29,295 nt of DNA from an uncultured Collinsella sp. (GTDB lineage: Bacteria; Actinomycetota; Coriobacteriia; Coriobacteriales; Coriobacteriaceae), in assembly GCA_900553475.1 (NCBI GenBank), contig USEF01000004.1, forward strand, positions 1-29,295. Reading direction: 5' to 3'. A program made the translations under genes and the position numbers. Position 1 is the stretch's first letter, and every line of letters starts with the position of its first letter. The notes below the pieces were generated by a model. The model was given only the letters and a program-made list of their open reading frames with translations, made no database searches and was not told the origin of the DNA. Of the stretch, positions 1 to 7,826 are shown in pieces.

Positions 1-54
1 GCTTGGAGTCGACCCCTGTTGCGTGGCAATCTATGCCGGTGCAATCGGCGCTTA

Positions 55-1335
55 TTACTTTTCAGCAGCCTTATTGAGAAAGCCGGAAACGATAGCAAAC
101 GCAGCAATCATAAGGTTGCAGGCAATGCAGAAGATAAATACTCCCTGGAATGACCCTGCCATGCCGTAAACCTTCATCATGACCGGCATTCCAAAAGCAC
201 CGACGACATAGCCCGCTGAGCAAACGATCGAATAGATCCTTCCAAAATCGCGTGATCCAAAGAGCGAGAGGAGAAGCATCGGCATTGCGGTTCCAACGAT
301 GGCGAACATGACATCGTTTACACCAGCTGCAATGATGGAAACGGTCTCATTGCTTCCGCCAATGATAAGAAGCAGGAATGAAAGAATGCTGACACCTGTC
401 CATGCGACCGTTGCTTTAATAGCGCCAAGCTTGTCGCATGTTTTGCCCACGAAGGGATTTAGGAAGATATCGGAGAGTGAAGCTGCCGAGACCATTAAGC
501 TTCCTACGATAGGATTGAAACCGACCTCGCTTGCATAGGTTGGAAACAGCTGGTTCATGCAGCAGGTGAGCTGCGCCACGCAAAGCAAGAGGACACAGAG
601 AATAAAAGACGGCGTTTTCGCGGCATCGCGGAGTGCCATGCCCGAAAGGACATCTTCCTGCTCATCGGCGCTGCAGCTCTCATGGGTTTCGGAGGCGGTC
701 TCTCCGTACGGAAGCATATTGCGATCAGAGGGGTTAAGGCGAATGATAAATGCGCTTGCAGGCAAAATCATAGCTGCAGAAACGGCCGCAAGCACGATGT
801 ATCCCGTACGCCAGCCTTGCTGCTCGATGACCAGCGTAATGACAGGACTCAATAACAGCGTGCAGAGAGAATTAACGCCCCAAGCGAGGCCGATGGCGAG
901 ACCGGACGATTTGCTGAACCATTGGTCAATGACATCGGACATGCAGACGCCCGTTGTAAACGAAAAGCAGATGCCGATCACTGCGGCGGAGACGGTGAAC
1001 ATCCAGACCTCGGTGTAGAACGCCATTGCGGCGCCGGCGGCAATAAGGACGAGTTCAATGCAAATATGCCATGGTTTGCCGATTACTTTTGGAATGAAGC
1101 GACTCAAAAGCGGAAGCCCAAGCGCAAGGCCAAGAAGAATCGCGGTGAAATAGAAAGAAAAAGAAGTGTAGTCAAAGCCCAGATCTTCACATACTGGAGC
1201 AACGAATGAGCCGGCAATAATGCTATATGTGCCAGTTGTTCCGGCGGACATTAAGCCGAGCGCAATAACGACGACCCAAGCAAATGCGCCGCTTTCACGG
1301 AGACAATCTTTTTTGGCTGGTGTGGTGAGAGTCAT
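55..1335 (-). CDS. MFS transporter, 12-helix permease
   Basis: Predicted inner-membrane major facilitator of 426 residues. The sequence is almost wholly hydrophobic, with about twelve membrane segments in two halves. They are separated by a charged loop (near residues 200-235, rich in D/E/S and ending before LSGMALRDAAK). A short cytoplasmic-type linker RFIPKVIGK follows the second helix, where MFS motif A normally sits. The overall look is of the oxalate/formate-antiporter-like or monocarboxylate-like MFS group, but no residue fixes a substrate. An open frame reaches upstream to 1410, but I choose the ATG at 1333-1335 (MTLTTPAKK) because GGAGCA lies just upstream and the longer version would run through the promoter. 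The gene stands alone, transcribed away from the ABC gene, with its own sigma-A-like promoter and an operator-like inverted repeat. Family assignment is firm; substrate is unknown. Confidence 0.88.
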   Translation of the reverse strand: MTLTTPAKKDCLRESGAFAWVVVIALGLMSAGTTGTYSIIAGSFVAPVCEDLGFDYTSFSFYFTAILLGLALGLPLLSRFIPKVIGKPWHICIELVLIAAGAAMAFYTEVWMFTVSAAVIGICFSFTTGVCMSDVIDQWFSKSSGLAIGLAWGVNSLCTLLLSPVITLVIEQQGWRTGYIVLAAVSAAMILPASAFIIRLNPSDRNMLPYGETASETHESCSADEQEDVLSGMALRDAAKTPSFILCVLLLCVAQLTCCMNQLFPTYASEVGFNPIVGSLMVSAASLSDIFLNPFVGKTCDKLGAIKATVAWTGVSILSFLLLIIGGSNETVSIIAAGVNDVMFAIVGTAMPMLLLSLFGSRDFGRIYSIVCSAGYVVGAFGMPVMMKVYGMAGSFQGVFIFCIACNLMIAAFAIVSGFLNKAAEK

Positions 1336-1348
1336 GGTTGCTCCATTT

Positions 1349-1382
1349 CTATCGGCAATACATCCTATATGCCTACCGATAG
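1349..1382. promoter_or_regulatory. inverted repeat, likely operator for the MFS gene
   Basis: CTATCGG at 1349-1355 is repeated inverted as CCGATAG at 1376-1382, with 20 bases between. One arm touches the -10 hexamer of the MFS promoter and the other lies within the early transcript. A dyad here would suit a repressor that blocks initiation. No cognate regulator is visible next to it. Confidence 0.45.
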
Positions 1383-1410
1383 GTATATAAACCAGAGGAC
1401 TCTTCGTCAA
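1382..1410 (-). promoter_or_regulatory. sigma-A-type promoter of the MFS gene
   Basis: Reading on the minus strand, TTGACG (1410-1405) is a near-consensus -35. It is followed after exactly 17 bases by TATACC (1387-1382) as -10. The expected start of transcription is near 1375, giving a leader of about 40 bases before the ATG at 1335. Confidence 0.6.
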
Positions 1411-1455
1411 GCATTAAGCGGGGAGAGGGAGTTCTTAACCTGCCGAACGGTAATT

Positions 1456-1507
1456 AGACCCCGTTTTCGCAAGGGTCTCAATGTGACAAAGGGACTGTCC
1501 CTTTGTC
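1456..1507. repeat. two adjacent stem-loops between the MFS and ABC genes
   Basis: First hairpin: AGACCC (1456-1461) pairs with GGGTCT (1473-1478) over an 11-base loop. Second: GACAAAGGGA (1485-1494) and TCCCTTTGTC (1498-1507) form a perfect 10-bp stem with a CTG loop, three bases beyond the ABC transporter stop codon. Neither is followed by a run of T on either strand, so neither is a classical intrinsic terminator. They may still end or protect the ABC mRNA. The second resembles a short dispersed repeat that I recall from other bacterial intergenic regions, but I cannot check copy number here. Confidence 0.5.
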
Positions 1508-1510
1508 GCA

Positions 1511-4500
1511 TTATTCGGAGCGCAGGGCTTCGACGGGGTCCTTCTTGGATGCGCTGCGGGCCGGCAGCAGGCCGGTAACGACCGTCAACAGCACCGAAAT
1601 TGCAATGAGTACCAGCGCATCCTGCACGGGCAGGCTCATCAGATTGGGTACCTGTTTGGCAGTAAGCGCCCAGGCATTAACCGGAAAGCTCACGGCCACC
1701 ACGACGACAACAGCAAAGACGCCGGCAATGAGGCCCTCGATAAAGGTCTCGGCATTGAATACGTTGGCCACGTTACGCTTCGACGCGCCGATCGCACGCA
1801 GGATGCCAATCTCCTTTTTGCGTTCCAGCACGCTGATGTAGGTGATGATGCCGATCATGATAGAGCTCACCACCAGGCTGATACTCACGAATGCGATGAG
1901 CACCAAGCTGATGGTGTTCACGATGTCGGTCACCGAACCCATGATGATGCCCATGTAGTCGGTGTACGAGATGGCTTGTTCGTCGTGGCCGGCGGCTTTG
2001 ACCTGCTTGTTATACGCGTCGATGTGATCGAGCACGCGCTCCTTGGCCTCAAAGTCGCGCGGGAAAATCTTGACCGAGATGGGGTCTGCCTCGTCCGCAT
2101 AGCCCAACGTGGTCAGATTGTTGTCGTAGGTGAGCTTCGACGCCTTGGCATAGCTCATCATGAGCGAACTCAGGTCCTCGGCGTCCATGTTGAAGTGAAT
2201 GGCATGAGCAAAGGCACTCGCATCCACGTGCATGGCGCTCGCCAGGTTGGCAAAACCCGAAGACATCTGCGTCGCCATCTGGTCCATAAGCCCTGCTGCG
2301 CCCGCCTTAAGCTGGGACGATACGGTCGTCGCAATCTGCTCGCTGATTGTCTTCATCACCTGGTCCATAGCCTGCTGCAGATACGGAGCCAGCTGCTTTT
2401 GCACATAGTCGCTCATCGCCTGCTGCAGACGCTCGGCCAGGGCATCGCCGCCGAGCGCTTTGAGCTGGGCCAGGATTTGCTGGGCTGTGTCATCATTCTC
2501 AAGATACGTCGAGAATGCGGCAGCAAGCTTTGACGCATCCTTAAAGTCTTCGGGTGACAGTGCCCCAAACTGATCAGACTGCAAAAAGCCCTCAAACAGC
2601 TGGTTGGCTAGTGTTCCCACCTGCTGCATTTGCTCGGGCGTGAGCTCAAGACCGTCAAAGATGCCCGAGAAATCTGGTGCCGGCGCTTTGGCCATGATGT
2701 CGCTGAAGTCGATGTCCTTGCCAACGCCCGAAAGGTCAATGTCCAGCCCCGACAGATCGATGCCAGAAAGGTCCATACCGCCGGCTGCACCCGAGAGCGC
2801 AGATGTATCGAACGAAAACGCGCTCTTAAGTGCCGCCTCGTCCACGCTGAACATGCTGCCCAGATCCACGCCTTGCTTGGCCTCGCCCTGCAGTTCGTCG
2901 AAGGTTTTGCCCGTAAAGACATCCGTCTCGGGGTGGGCGAGTTGTTCCTGCACAATCTGCGAATCGGCAGCGCGCTCCATAAGCTGGCGAGTCAGCGCAT
3001 GCGTATAGGCAATGCCCGGGGACAACGCGCTCGCGTTGGCCGTCTCGTTAGGTCGCACCACGCCCACAATGTGCACGTCAATACCGTCGGCAACCTTGGC
3101 GGCCATAAAGTCGGCGTCGCCAGACATGTCGGTCCACATGCCGGTCTCTTCGTTTTTGCGATAGGCATCGGCCGGCGACAGCACCTTAAACGTCGTGGAC
3201 AGCGCATCGTCGTAGGTAAAGTCGGTACCGGTCTCGGGCGCTTCGATCCCACCGTCAGCCGTCATAGCACTGTTAACCAGATTGTTAAGCTCATTGATAT
3301 CCAGCGCACCGATGCTGTAGAGCGTATAGTCGCCCACCGTACCGCGGCTCGAAAGCACCATCACGGCTTCGTTGGCAGACGTGGGCCAATGACCGGCGAC
3401 GACATCGTACTGGCTGTCGAGCAGGCTCTGATCGTCGATCATCTCGTTAAAGACCGAGGTTCCCATGGATTCCATGCTCACCGTTGCCGCCGAACTTGCG
3501 CCTCCGCTCATGGCCTCGGTCATAGCGTTGGGAACAAGCCGGACGGGCTTCTCGTCGCCCTTGCCGGCACGATAGACAACCGGCGATACACCGTAGCCGT
3601 ACTGAATGGCGTTGACTTCTTTATCGATGCCGTCGCCACCGGCATCGAGCCATGCCTTAAAGCTCGTCATGTCGTTGGACTTAACGCTCGCAAACATATC
3701 CTTTACGGCCGTGACCACAGGGATCCTATCGGTTCCCTGAGCCTTGCCGTCGGTGCCGTCGTCGGACGAACCCTCGTTCTTGGACGTATCGTCATCCGCG
3801 GCCCCCTGTCCGCCCATCATGGACGACAGGTCGTAGTCCTGCCTGGAGATCGTAAGCGGGTAGCTCGAGAGCGTATCCTCCTCGACCTTTTTGATGTAGC
3901 CGTTTACGCCATTGGACAGCGCCAGAATCGCCGCGATACCGATAATGCCAATCGAGCCCGCAAAGGCAGTCATGGCCGTGCGGCCCTTCTTGGTCATGAG
4001 GTTTCGAGCAGAAAGCCCCAGCGCCGTCACAAAGCTCATCGAGGTTTTGCGCGTAGGCTTGGCCTCGCGGCGCGTGGCGTCGGCGACATCGAAAGGGTCG
4101 GAATCGTCGGTGATCTTGCCGTCCGCCAGGTTGACGATGCGCGTAGCGTACTGGTACGCCAGCTCGGGATTGTGCGTGACCATGATGACCAGGCGGTCGC
4201 GCGCCACGTCCTTGAGCAGGTCCATGACCTGTACGGACGTTGTAGAGTCCAAGGCACCGGTCGGCTCGTCTGCCAGCACGATCTCGGGGTCGTTGATCAG
4301 GGCGCGGGCGATGGCCACACGCTGCATCTGCCCGCCCGAAAGCTGGCTCGGGCGTTTGTTCACGTGCTCGCCCAGACCGACTTTCTCCAACGCCTCGCGC
4401 GCACGTTGGCGGCGTTCAGCATGCCCCACGCCCGTGAGTGTGAGCGCCAGCTCCACGTTTTCCAAAATGGTCTGATGCGGAATGAGGTTATAGCTTTGGA

Positions 4501-4765
4501 ACACAAAGCCGATGCGGTTGTTACGGTAGGCATCCCAATCGCGATCGTGAAAGTCTTTGGTCGAAATACCGTCGATCAGCAGGTCGCCAGAATCGAAATG
4601 ATCGAGCCCACCGATAACGTTGAGCATCGTGGTTTTACCTGAGCCTGAGGGACCCAGAATGGCCACGAACTCGTTATCGCGAAAAGACAGGCTTACGTTG
4701 TCGAGCGCCACCTGCGTAAACGACTGCGTAACGTACCTTTTGCAAATACCTTTGAGCTCCAACAT
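1511..4765 (-). CDS. MacB/FtsX-type ABC transporter, fused ATPase-permease
   Basis: A 1084-residue fusion of an ABC ATPase and an FtsX-like permease. In the ATPase: Walker A GPSGSGKT (38-45), Q-loop VFQSYN (88-93), signature LSGGQMQ (142-148), Walker B IVLADE (162-167) and an H-loop THN near 197. One membrane helix follows near 262-285 (GSIGIIGIAAILAL). After it comes an extracellular region of about 600 residues, then three C-terminal helices with the FtsX signature ERKKEIGILRAIGAS. This layout matches MacB-like exporters and Gram-positive peptide-resistance or lipoprotein-handling systems rather than importers. The frame can be extended to a TTG at 4774, but that codon abuts the SD. GGAGAGG lies 9 bases before the ATG at 4765, so I start there. 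Part of the extracellular region, near residues 664-690, repeats DLSG units. No partner periplasmic or membrane-fusion gene is adjacent. Substrate is unknown. Confidence 0.9.
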   Translation of the reverse strand: MLELKGICKRYVTQSFTQVALDNVSLSFRDNEFVAILGPSGSGKTTMLNVIGGLDHFDSGDLLIDGISTKDFHDRDWDAYRNNRIGFVFQSYNLIPHQTILENVELALTLTGVGHAERRQRAREALEKVGLGEHVNKRPSQLSGGQMQRVAIARALINDPEIVLADEPTGALDSTTSVQVMDLLKDVARDRLVIMVTHNPELAYQYATRIVNLADGKITDDSDPFDVADATRREAKPTRKTSMSFVTALGLSARNLMTKKGRTAMTAFAGSIGIIGIAAILALSNGVNGYIKKVEEDTLSSYPLTISRQDYDLSSMMGGQGAADDDTSKNEGSSDDGTDGKAQGTDRIPVVTAVKDMFASVKSNDMTSFKAWLDAGGDGIDKEVNAIQYGYGVSPVVYRAGKGDEKPVRLVPNAMTEAMSGGASSAATVSMESMGTSVFNEMIDDQSLLDSQYDVVAGHWPTSANEAVMVLSSRGTVGDYTLYSIGALDINELNNLVNSAMTADGGIEAPETGTDFTYDDALSTTFKVLSPADAYRKNEETGMWTDMSGDADFMAAKVADGIDVHIVGVVRPNETANASALSPGIAYTHALTRQLMERAADSQIVQEQLAHPETDVFTGKTFDELQGEAKQGVDLGSMFSVDEAALKSAFSFDTSALSGAAGGMDLSGIDLSGLDIDLSGVGKDIDFSDIMAKAPAPDFSGIFDGLELTPEQMQQVGTLANQLFEGFLQSDQFGALSPEDFKDASKLAAAFSTYLENDDTAQQILAQLKALGGDALAERLQQAMSDYVQKQLAPYLQQAMDQVMKTISEQIATTVSSQLKAGAAGLMDQMATQMSSGFANLASAMHVDASAFAHAIHFNMDAEDLSSLMMSYAKASKLTYDNNLTTLGYADEADPISVKIFPRDFEAKERVLDHIDAYNKQVKAAGHDEQAISYTDYMGIIMGSVTDIVNTISLVLIAFVSISLVVSSIMIGIITYISVLERKKEIGILRAIGASKRNVANVFNAETFIEGLIAGVFAVVVVVAVSFPVNAWALTAKQVPNLMSLPVQDALVLIAISVLLTVVTGLLPARSASKKDPVEALRSE

Positions 4766-4912
4766 GGACGGCAACCTCTCCCACGCGGGCGCACTTGCCC
4801 GCTCTTCCCCGCCGTTCGTATTCGACGCGTTTGTCCTACTCTATCCCCATTTTTTGCCGGCGCCAGTGAGGAATGTAACGAACCGCGCCAAAAAACGAAC
4901 GGGATGGCGCCC

Positions 4913-4940
4913 AAAAGAAGAGGCCCCAAGGAGGGCCTCT
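4913..4940 (-). terminator. intrinsic terminator of the CXXC/4Fe-4S/TlpA unit
   Basis: On the minus strand an 8-bp stem (AGAGGCCC/GGGCCTCT, 4919-4926 and 4933-4940) with a 6-base loop is followed by TTCTTTT. It lies about 80 bases beyond the TlpA-like stop codon and separates that unit from the ABC gene. The 4766-5018 gap otherwise shows no gene. Confidence 0.7.
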
Positions 4941-5018
4941 ATATGGTGGAGCTTATCTTGAAAAGCAGCGGACTACTTCGTACAACGGCGCACGATCCTC
5001 GCGATGCTTTACACGTTT

Positions 5019-5990
5019 TTACTGCTCGCTATTCGCAATCGCCTGGTCAATAAGCTTGTCGAGCGCTGCGCGCTGCTCGGCGGAGCTGATGGCTCCCACG
5101 ATTGGATCCCCTACGATGTTGCCATTCTGATCTATGACATACGTTGTCGGGAACGAGAACAGATTTGACGTAAACTTACCGGCCTCGCTATCCGACTTGA
5201 ACCAGATGTTCTTATATGTCACGCCCTTCTTGCTCAGCACGTCCTTGGCATCTGCAATCTCGCCCTTGTTGCCATCGAGCGTAAAGGAGTTGACGCCCAC
5301 GACCTGGCCGCCCTTCTCGGCAAGTTCCTGATTCAGTTTCTCAAGATCGCCCAGCTCGCCCACGCACGGCTTGCACGTGGTGAACCAGAAGTTCATGACG
5401 GTGACCTTGTTCTTAGAGAACAGCTCGTCGCTGCTCACGTCGTTGCCATCCAGGTCCTTGCCCGTAAAGCTGGGGAACTTCGTCGCCTCGCTCGAAGCAT
5501 TGGCACCAGCCGTCATGCCAGCGGCCGAAGCGTCGACGCTCTCGCCTTCGCTCGGCGTGCTTCCACAGCCGGGGAACTCCTTCTCCAAGCTCTCGAGCTT
5601 GTCCTCGATCTCCTTGATCTGCTGTGCACCGGCTTTGAGCGTCTTGAGCTCATCCGCCGTGAACTCATCCTTGGCACCGTCGATGGTCTTGAGCAGGAAA
5701 TCGCCGTAATTGCTACCGTCCTCAATCATTGTCGATTCTTTATTTGCCGCATTGAATACCTTTTCCCACAGTGCGTTATCACTCGAAAGGATATCGTTCT
5801 CCTTTTTCATGAGCTTCGCATACAGCTCGGCAGCCTCGTCGGCATTGGTCGGCTTCTGCGCAGTGAGTTCTGCGATCTTAGGATCGGAGCTCGCAGATTC
5901 GCTCGCATTGCCACCGGGCGCCGAACACGCCACAAGACACAAGGCCAATACTGGCACCATAAACAGGGCCGCAATCTTAGAAAGCTTCAT
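5019..5990 (-). CDS. TlpA-family thioredoxin-like lipoprotein
   Basis: A 323-residue lipoprotein that should sit on the outer face of the membrane and reduce or exchange disulfides. Residues 1-22 are a lipoprotein signal: MKLSK, a hydrophobic core, then lipobox L-V-A-C with Cys22 as the lipid-bearing residue. Residues 25-170 are a charged, helical, A/E/K-rich region. The C-terminal half is a TlpA/ResA-type thioredoxin fold: FWFTTCKPC carries the active pair Cys206 and Cys209 (CKPC), followed by the family's VVGVNSF and cis-Pro FPTTYVID segments. Two ATGs are possible. The one at 5996 is only one base from GGAGG, while the one at 5990 is seven bases away, so I use 5990. It starts 29 bases after the 4Fe-4S gene, so the two are likely co-transcribed. 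The long N-terminal helical domain is unusual for TlpA proteins. Specific target is unknown. Confidence 0.88.
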   Translation of the reverse strand: MKLSKIAALFMVPVLALCLVACSAPGGNASESASSDPKIAELTAQKPTNADEAAELYAKLMKKENDILSSDNALWEKVFNAANKESTMIEDGSNYGDFLLKTIDGAKDEFTADELKTLKAGAQQIKEIEDKLESLEKEFPGCGSTPSEGESVDASAAGMTAGANASSEATKFPSFTGKDLDGNDVSSDELFSKNKVTVMNFWFTTCKPCVGELGDLEKLNQELAEKGGQVVGVNSFTLDGNKGEIADAKDVLSKKGVTYKNIWFKSDSEAGKFTSNLFSFPTTYVIDQNGNIVGDPIVGAISSAEQRAALDKLIDQAIANSEQ

Positions 5991-6019
5991 GGTCATTCCT
6001 CCGTTTTGTCGAAGCTTGT

Positions 6020-6922
6020 TTACTTTTTATCGGCGGTCAAGGGGAGCTTTTCCGCCGACACATCCAGGCCATAGCGATAGCTGATGGCGTCGACGGGACA
6101 GGCCCCGATGCACTTTCCGCACCGGATACATTCGGCGTGATTGGGCGAGCGGACAACATCAACGTCCATCTGACAAACCCTTGAACACTTGCCACACGAG
6201 ACGCATTTGCACGCGTCAACCTGAATCCCCAACAAGGACACCCTATTCATGAGCGCATAGAATGCGCCGAGTGGACAAATCCATTTGCAGAAAGGGCGGT
6301 AGAACAAAACGCTCAGCACTACCACGGCAATGAGAACGGCAAGTTTCCAGGTAAAGAGCTGCCCCAGCGCAGATCGAATGCCGGCGTTGGCAATTGCCAG
6401 CGGAATGGCGCCCTCGAGCACACCCTGCGGACAGATGTACTTGCAAAAGAATGGGTCGCCCATGCCCACGTCGTTAACCACCAAGACGGGCAGCAGCACC
6501 ACGGCAAACAGCAGCACAACGTATTTGATGTACGTGAGCGGCTTAAGCTTTTTCGTGGAAAGCTTTTTGCCGGGAATCTTATGAAGCAGCTCCTGCAGCC
6601 AGCCAAACGGGCACAGAAAGCCGCATACAAAGCGTCCCAGCAGCACGCCGAGCAAAATGAGCGTACCGGTTACGTAGTAGGAAAAGTTGAACCTGGATGA
6701 ACCTACCACCGACTGGAACGACCCGACGGGGCACGCACCCGATGCCGCGGGGCACGAATAGCAGTTAAGTCCAGGTACGCAGACTGTTTTTCCCGCGCCC
6801 TGATAGATGCCGCCTTTGGCAAAGTTTGGCAGGTGAATGTTGGTGACGAGCGTCGCCGCCGCCTGAATGAATCCGCGAAATCGGGCCAAAACATGCGACG
6901 CAGTGTTTTCTCTTTTATCCAA
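6020..6922 (-). CDS. NapH/CcoG-like 4Fe-4S membrane protein
   Basis: A 300-residue membrane electron-transfer protein. It has a cysteine-rich N-terminus (Cys48, 54, 57, 64), four or five membrane helices (near 82-105, 132-150, 170-190, 193-210), and three C-x3-C-P motifs at the membrane face (C100/C104, C160/C164, C212/C216). A C-terminal double ferredoxin domain has Cys238/240/243/246/250 and Cys265/268/271/275. This is the NapH/NosR/CcoG group, whose members pass electrons between the quinone pool and redox partners. An in-frame ATG lies far upstream at 7009, but that version would overlap nearly all of the small CXXC gene. I choose the TTG at 6922, with GGAG ten bases upstream, giving an 8-base overlap with that gene's stop. 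Tight coupling with the CXXC and TlpA genes suggests one redox pathway. Start choice is moderately sure; the family is firm. Confidence 0.87.
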   Translation of the reverse strand: MDKRENTASHVLARFRGFIQAAATLVTNIHLPNFAKGGIYQGAGKTVCVPGLNCYSCPAASGACPVGSFQSVVGSSRFNFSYYVTGTLILLGVLLGRFVCGFLCPFGWLQELLHKIPGKKLSTKKLKPLTYIKYVVLLFAVVLLPVLVVNDVGMGDPFFCKYICPQGVLEGAIPLAIANAGIRSALGQLFTWKLAVLIAVVVLSVLFYRPFCKWICPLGAFYALMNRVSLLGIQVDACKCVSCGKCSRVCQMDVDVVRSPNHAECIRCGKCIGACPVDAISYRYGLDVSAEKLPLTADKK

Positions 6923-7061
6923 TTCCGATACACTCCAAGCACAGCCTAATCGCTTTGGCCAGCACGGCATCCGCCTCGCCACGCATAACACCAAAGCACA
7001 CCATGGCAATTCCGACGATCAACAAAGCGACCTGTACCACGGGTTTTACCGCTTTGAACAA
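6915..7061 (-). CDS. 48-aa CXXC membrane protein, CD1871A-like
   Basis: A small gene that is easily missed because it starts with TTG. The product is 48 residues: a short basic start (FKAVKP), one hydrophobic helix (about 7-25, VVQVALLIVGIAMVCFGVM), then RGEADAVLAKAIRLC and the ending CLECIGIG. The RGE-x-x-x-VL-x-KA-I-x-x-CLECIGIG pattern matches what I recall of the CD1871A-type small CXXC-motif proteins of anaerobic Gram-positives. AGGAG ends eight bases before the TTG at 7061. The in-frame GTG at 7070 overlaps that SD and is unlikely. Its stop codon overlaps the start of the 4Fe-4S gene by 8 bases, so translation is probably coupled. The CxxC pair (Cys41, Cys44) at the membrane edge suggests a thiol or metal role with its neighbours. 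The function is not established as far as I know. Confidence 0.8.
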   Translation of the reverse strand: MFKAVKPVVQVALLIVGIAMVCFGVMRGEADAVLAKAIRLCLECIGIG

Positions 7062-7093
7062 CCTGACCACTCCTTTCGTTACGCGACCATTGG

Positions 7094-7121
7094 ACCATAT
7101 CGGCTATAAAATCCGTGTTAA
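7094..7121 (-). promoter_or_regulatory. candidate promoter of the CXXC/4Fe-4S/TlpA unit
   Basis: On the minus strand TTAACA (7121-7116) and TATGGT (7099-7094) are separated by 16 bases, ahead of the small CXXC gene. In the same 90-base divergent gap the plus strand holds TATAAA (7105-7110), a possible -10 for the response regulator without a good -35. The two promoters would overlap, allowing joint control. Confidence 0.4.
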
Positions 7122-7151
7122 GCGCGATTTGAAATGTGCAAGGAGACTGTT

Positions 7152-7826
7152 ATGCGTATTTTGATCGTCGAGGACGAGCGGGCGCTGTGTGACGCAATCG
7201 CACGCAGCTTGCGAAACTTGGCGTACAGCGTCGACTGCTGTCGCGACGGACAGGAGGCGCTCGACCTACTGGACGTTGAGGCCTTCGACCTCGTGGTACT
7301 CGACCTCAACCTTCCCCGCATCGACGGCATGACCGTACTCAGGGAACTTAGGAAAACTGACTGCGAGACCAAGGTGCTGATTCTGTCCGCACGCGGCGAA
7401 GTATCCGATAAAGTCTCCGGACTCGATGCCGGCGCCAACGATTACCTCACCAAGCCGTTTCATCTGGACGAGCTTGCGGCAAGGATCCGCAGCCTTACCC
7501 TCAGACGCTTTACACAAAGCGACATAGTTTTAACCTGCGGAAAGCTCCGCTTTGACGCCAAGGCGCGCATCGCCTCCGTGGACAGCGAGGCTTTATCTCT
7601 TACGCGCAAGGAAACGGGAATCTTGGAATACCTGATGCTTAATCAGGGGCGTCCGGTAAGCCAAGAGGAGCTTATCGAGCACGTTTGGGATAGCAGCGTG
7701 AACAGCTTTAGCAACGCAATCCGCGTTCACATCTCGTCACTCCGCAAAAAGCTACGCATCGCTTTGGGATACGACCCGATTCGCAATCGAATTGGAGAGG
7801 GCTACGTTATGGAGGATAGCGAATGA
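7152..7826 (+). CDS. OmpR/PhoB-family response regulator
   Basis: A 224-residue DNA-binding response regulator. The receiver domain (1-115) has the acidic pocket E7-D8, the phosphoacceptor Asp51 in VVLDLNLP, the conserved Ser in LILSARGE and the Lys in YLTKPF. The winged-helix C-terminal domain (about 125-222) contains SLTRKETGILEYLM and the recognition segment NAIRVHISSLRKKL. A longer frame begins at 7134, but AAGGAG lies six bases before the ATG at 7152. Its stop overlaps the kinase ATG by 4 bases, so the pair is co-translated. It is divergent from the CXXC/4Fe-4S/TlpA unit, 90 bases away, which makes that unit its most likely target. The signal sensed is unknown. Confidence 0.93.
   Translation: MRILIVEDERALCDAIARSLRNLAYSVDCCRDGQEALDLLDVEAFDLVVLDLNLPRIDGMTVLRELRKTDCETKVLILSARGEVSDKVSGLDAGANDYLTKPFHLDELAARIRSLTLRRFTQSDIVLTCGKLRFDAKARIASVDSEALSLTRKETGILEYLMLNQGRPVSQEELIEHVWDSSVNSFSNAIRVHISSLRKKLRIALGYDPIRNRIGEGYVMEDSE

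Noticed and set aside
1..54. Coding end of a gene entering the window from the left
   Set aside because: One frame is open on the plus strand but runs into the antisense of the MFS gene; too short to support a call.
2630..4642. A 670-codon plus-strand frame opposite the ABC transporter
   Set aside because: Antisense shadow of a gene with all ABC motifs; composition rich in R/H/G/V with no SD or domain.
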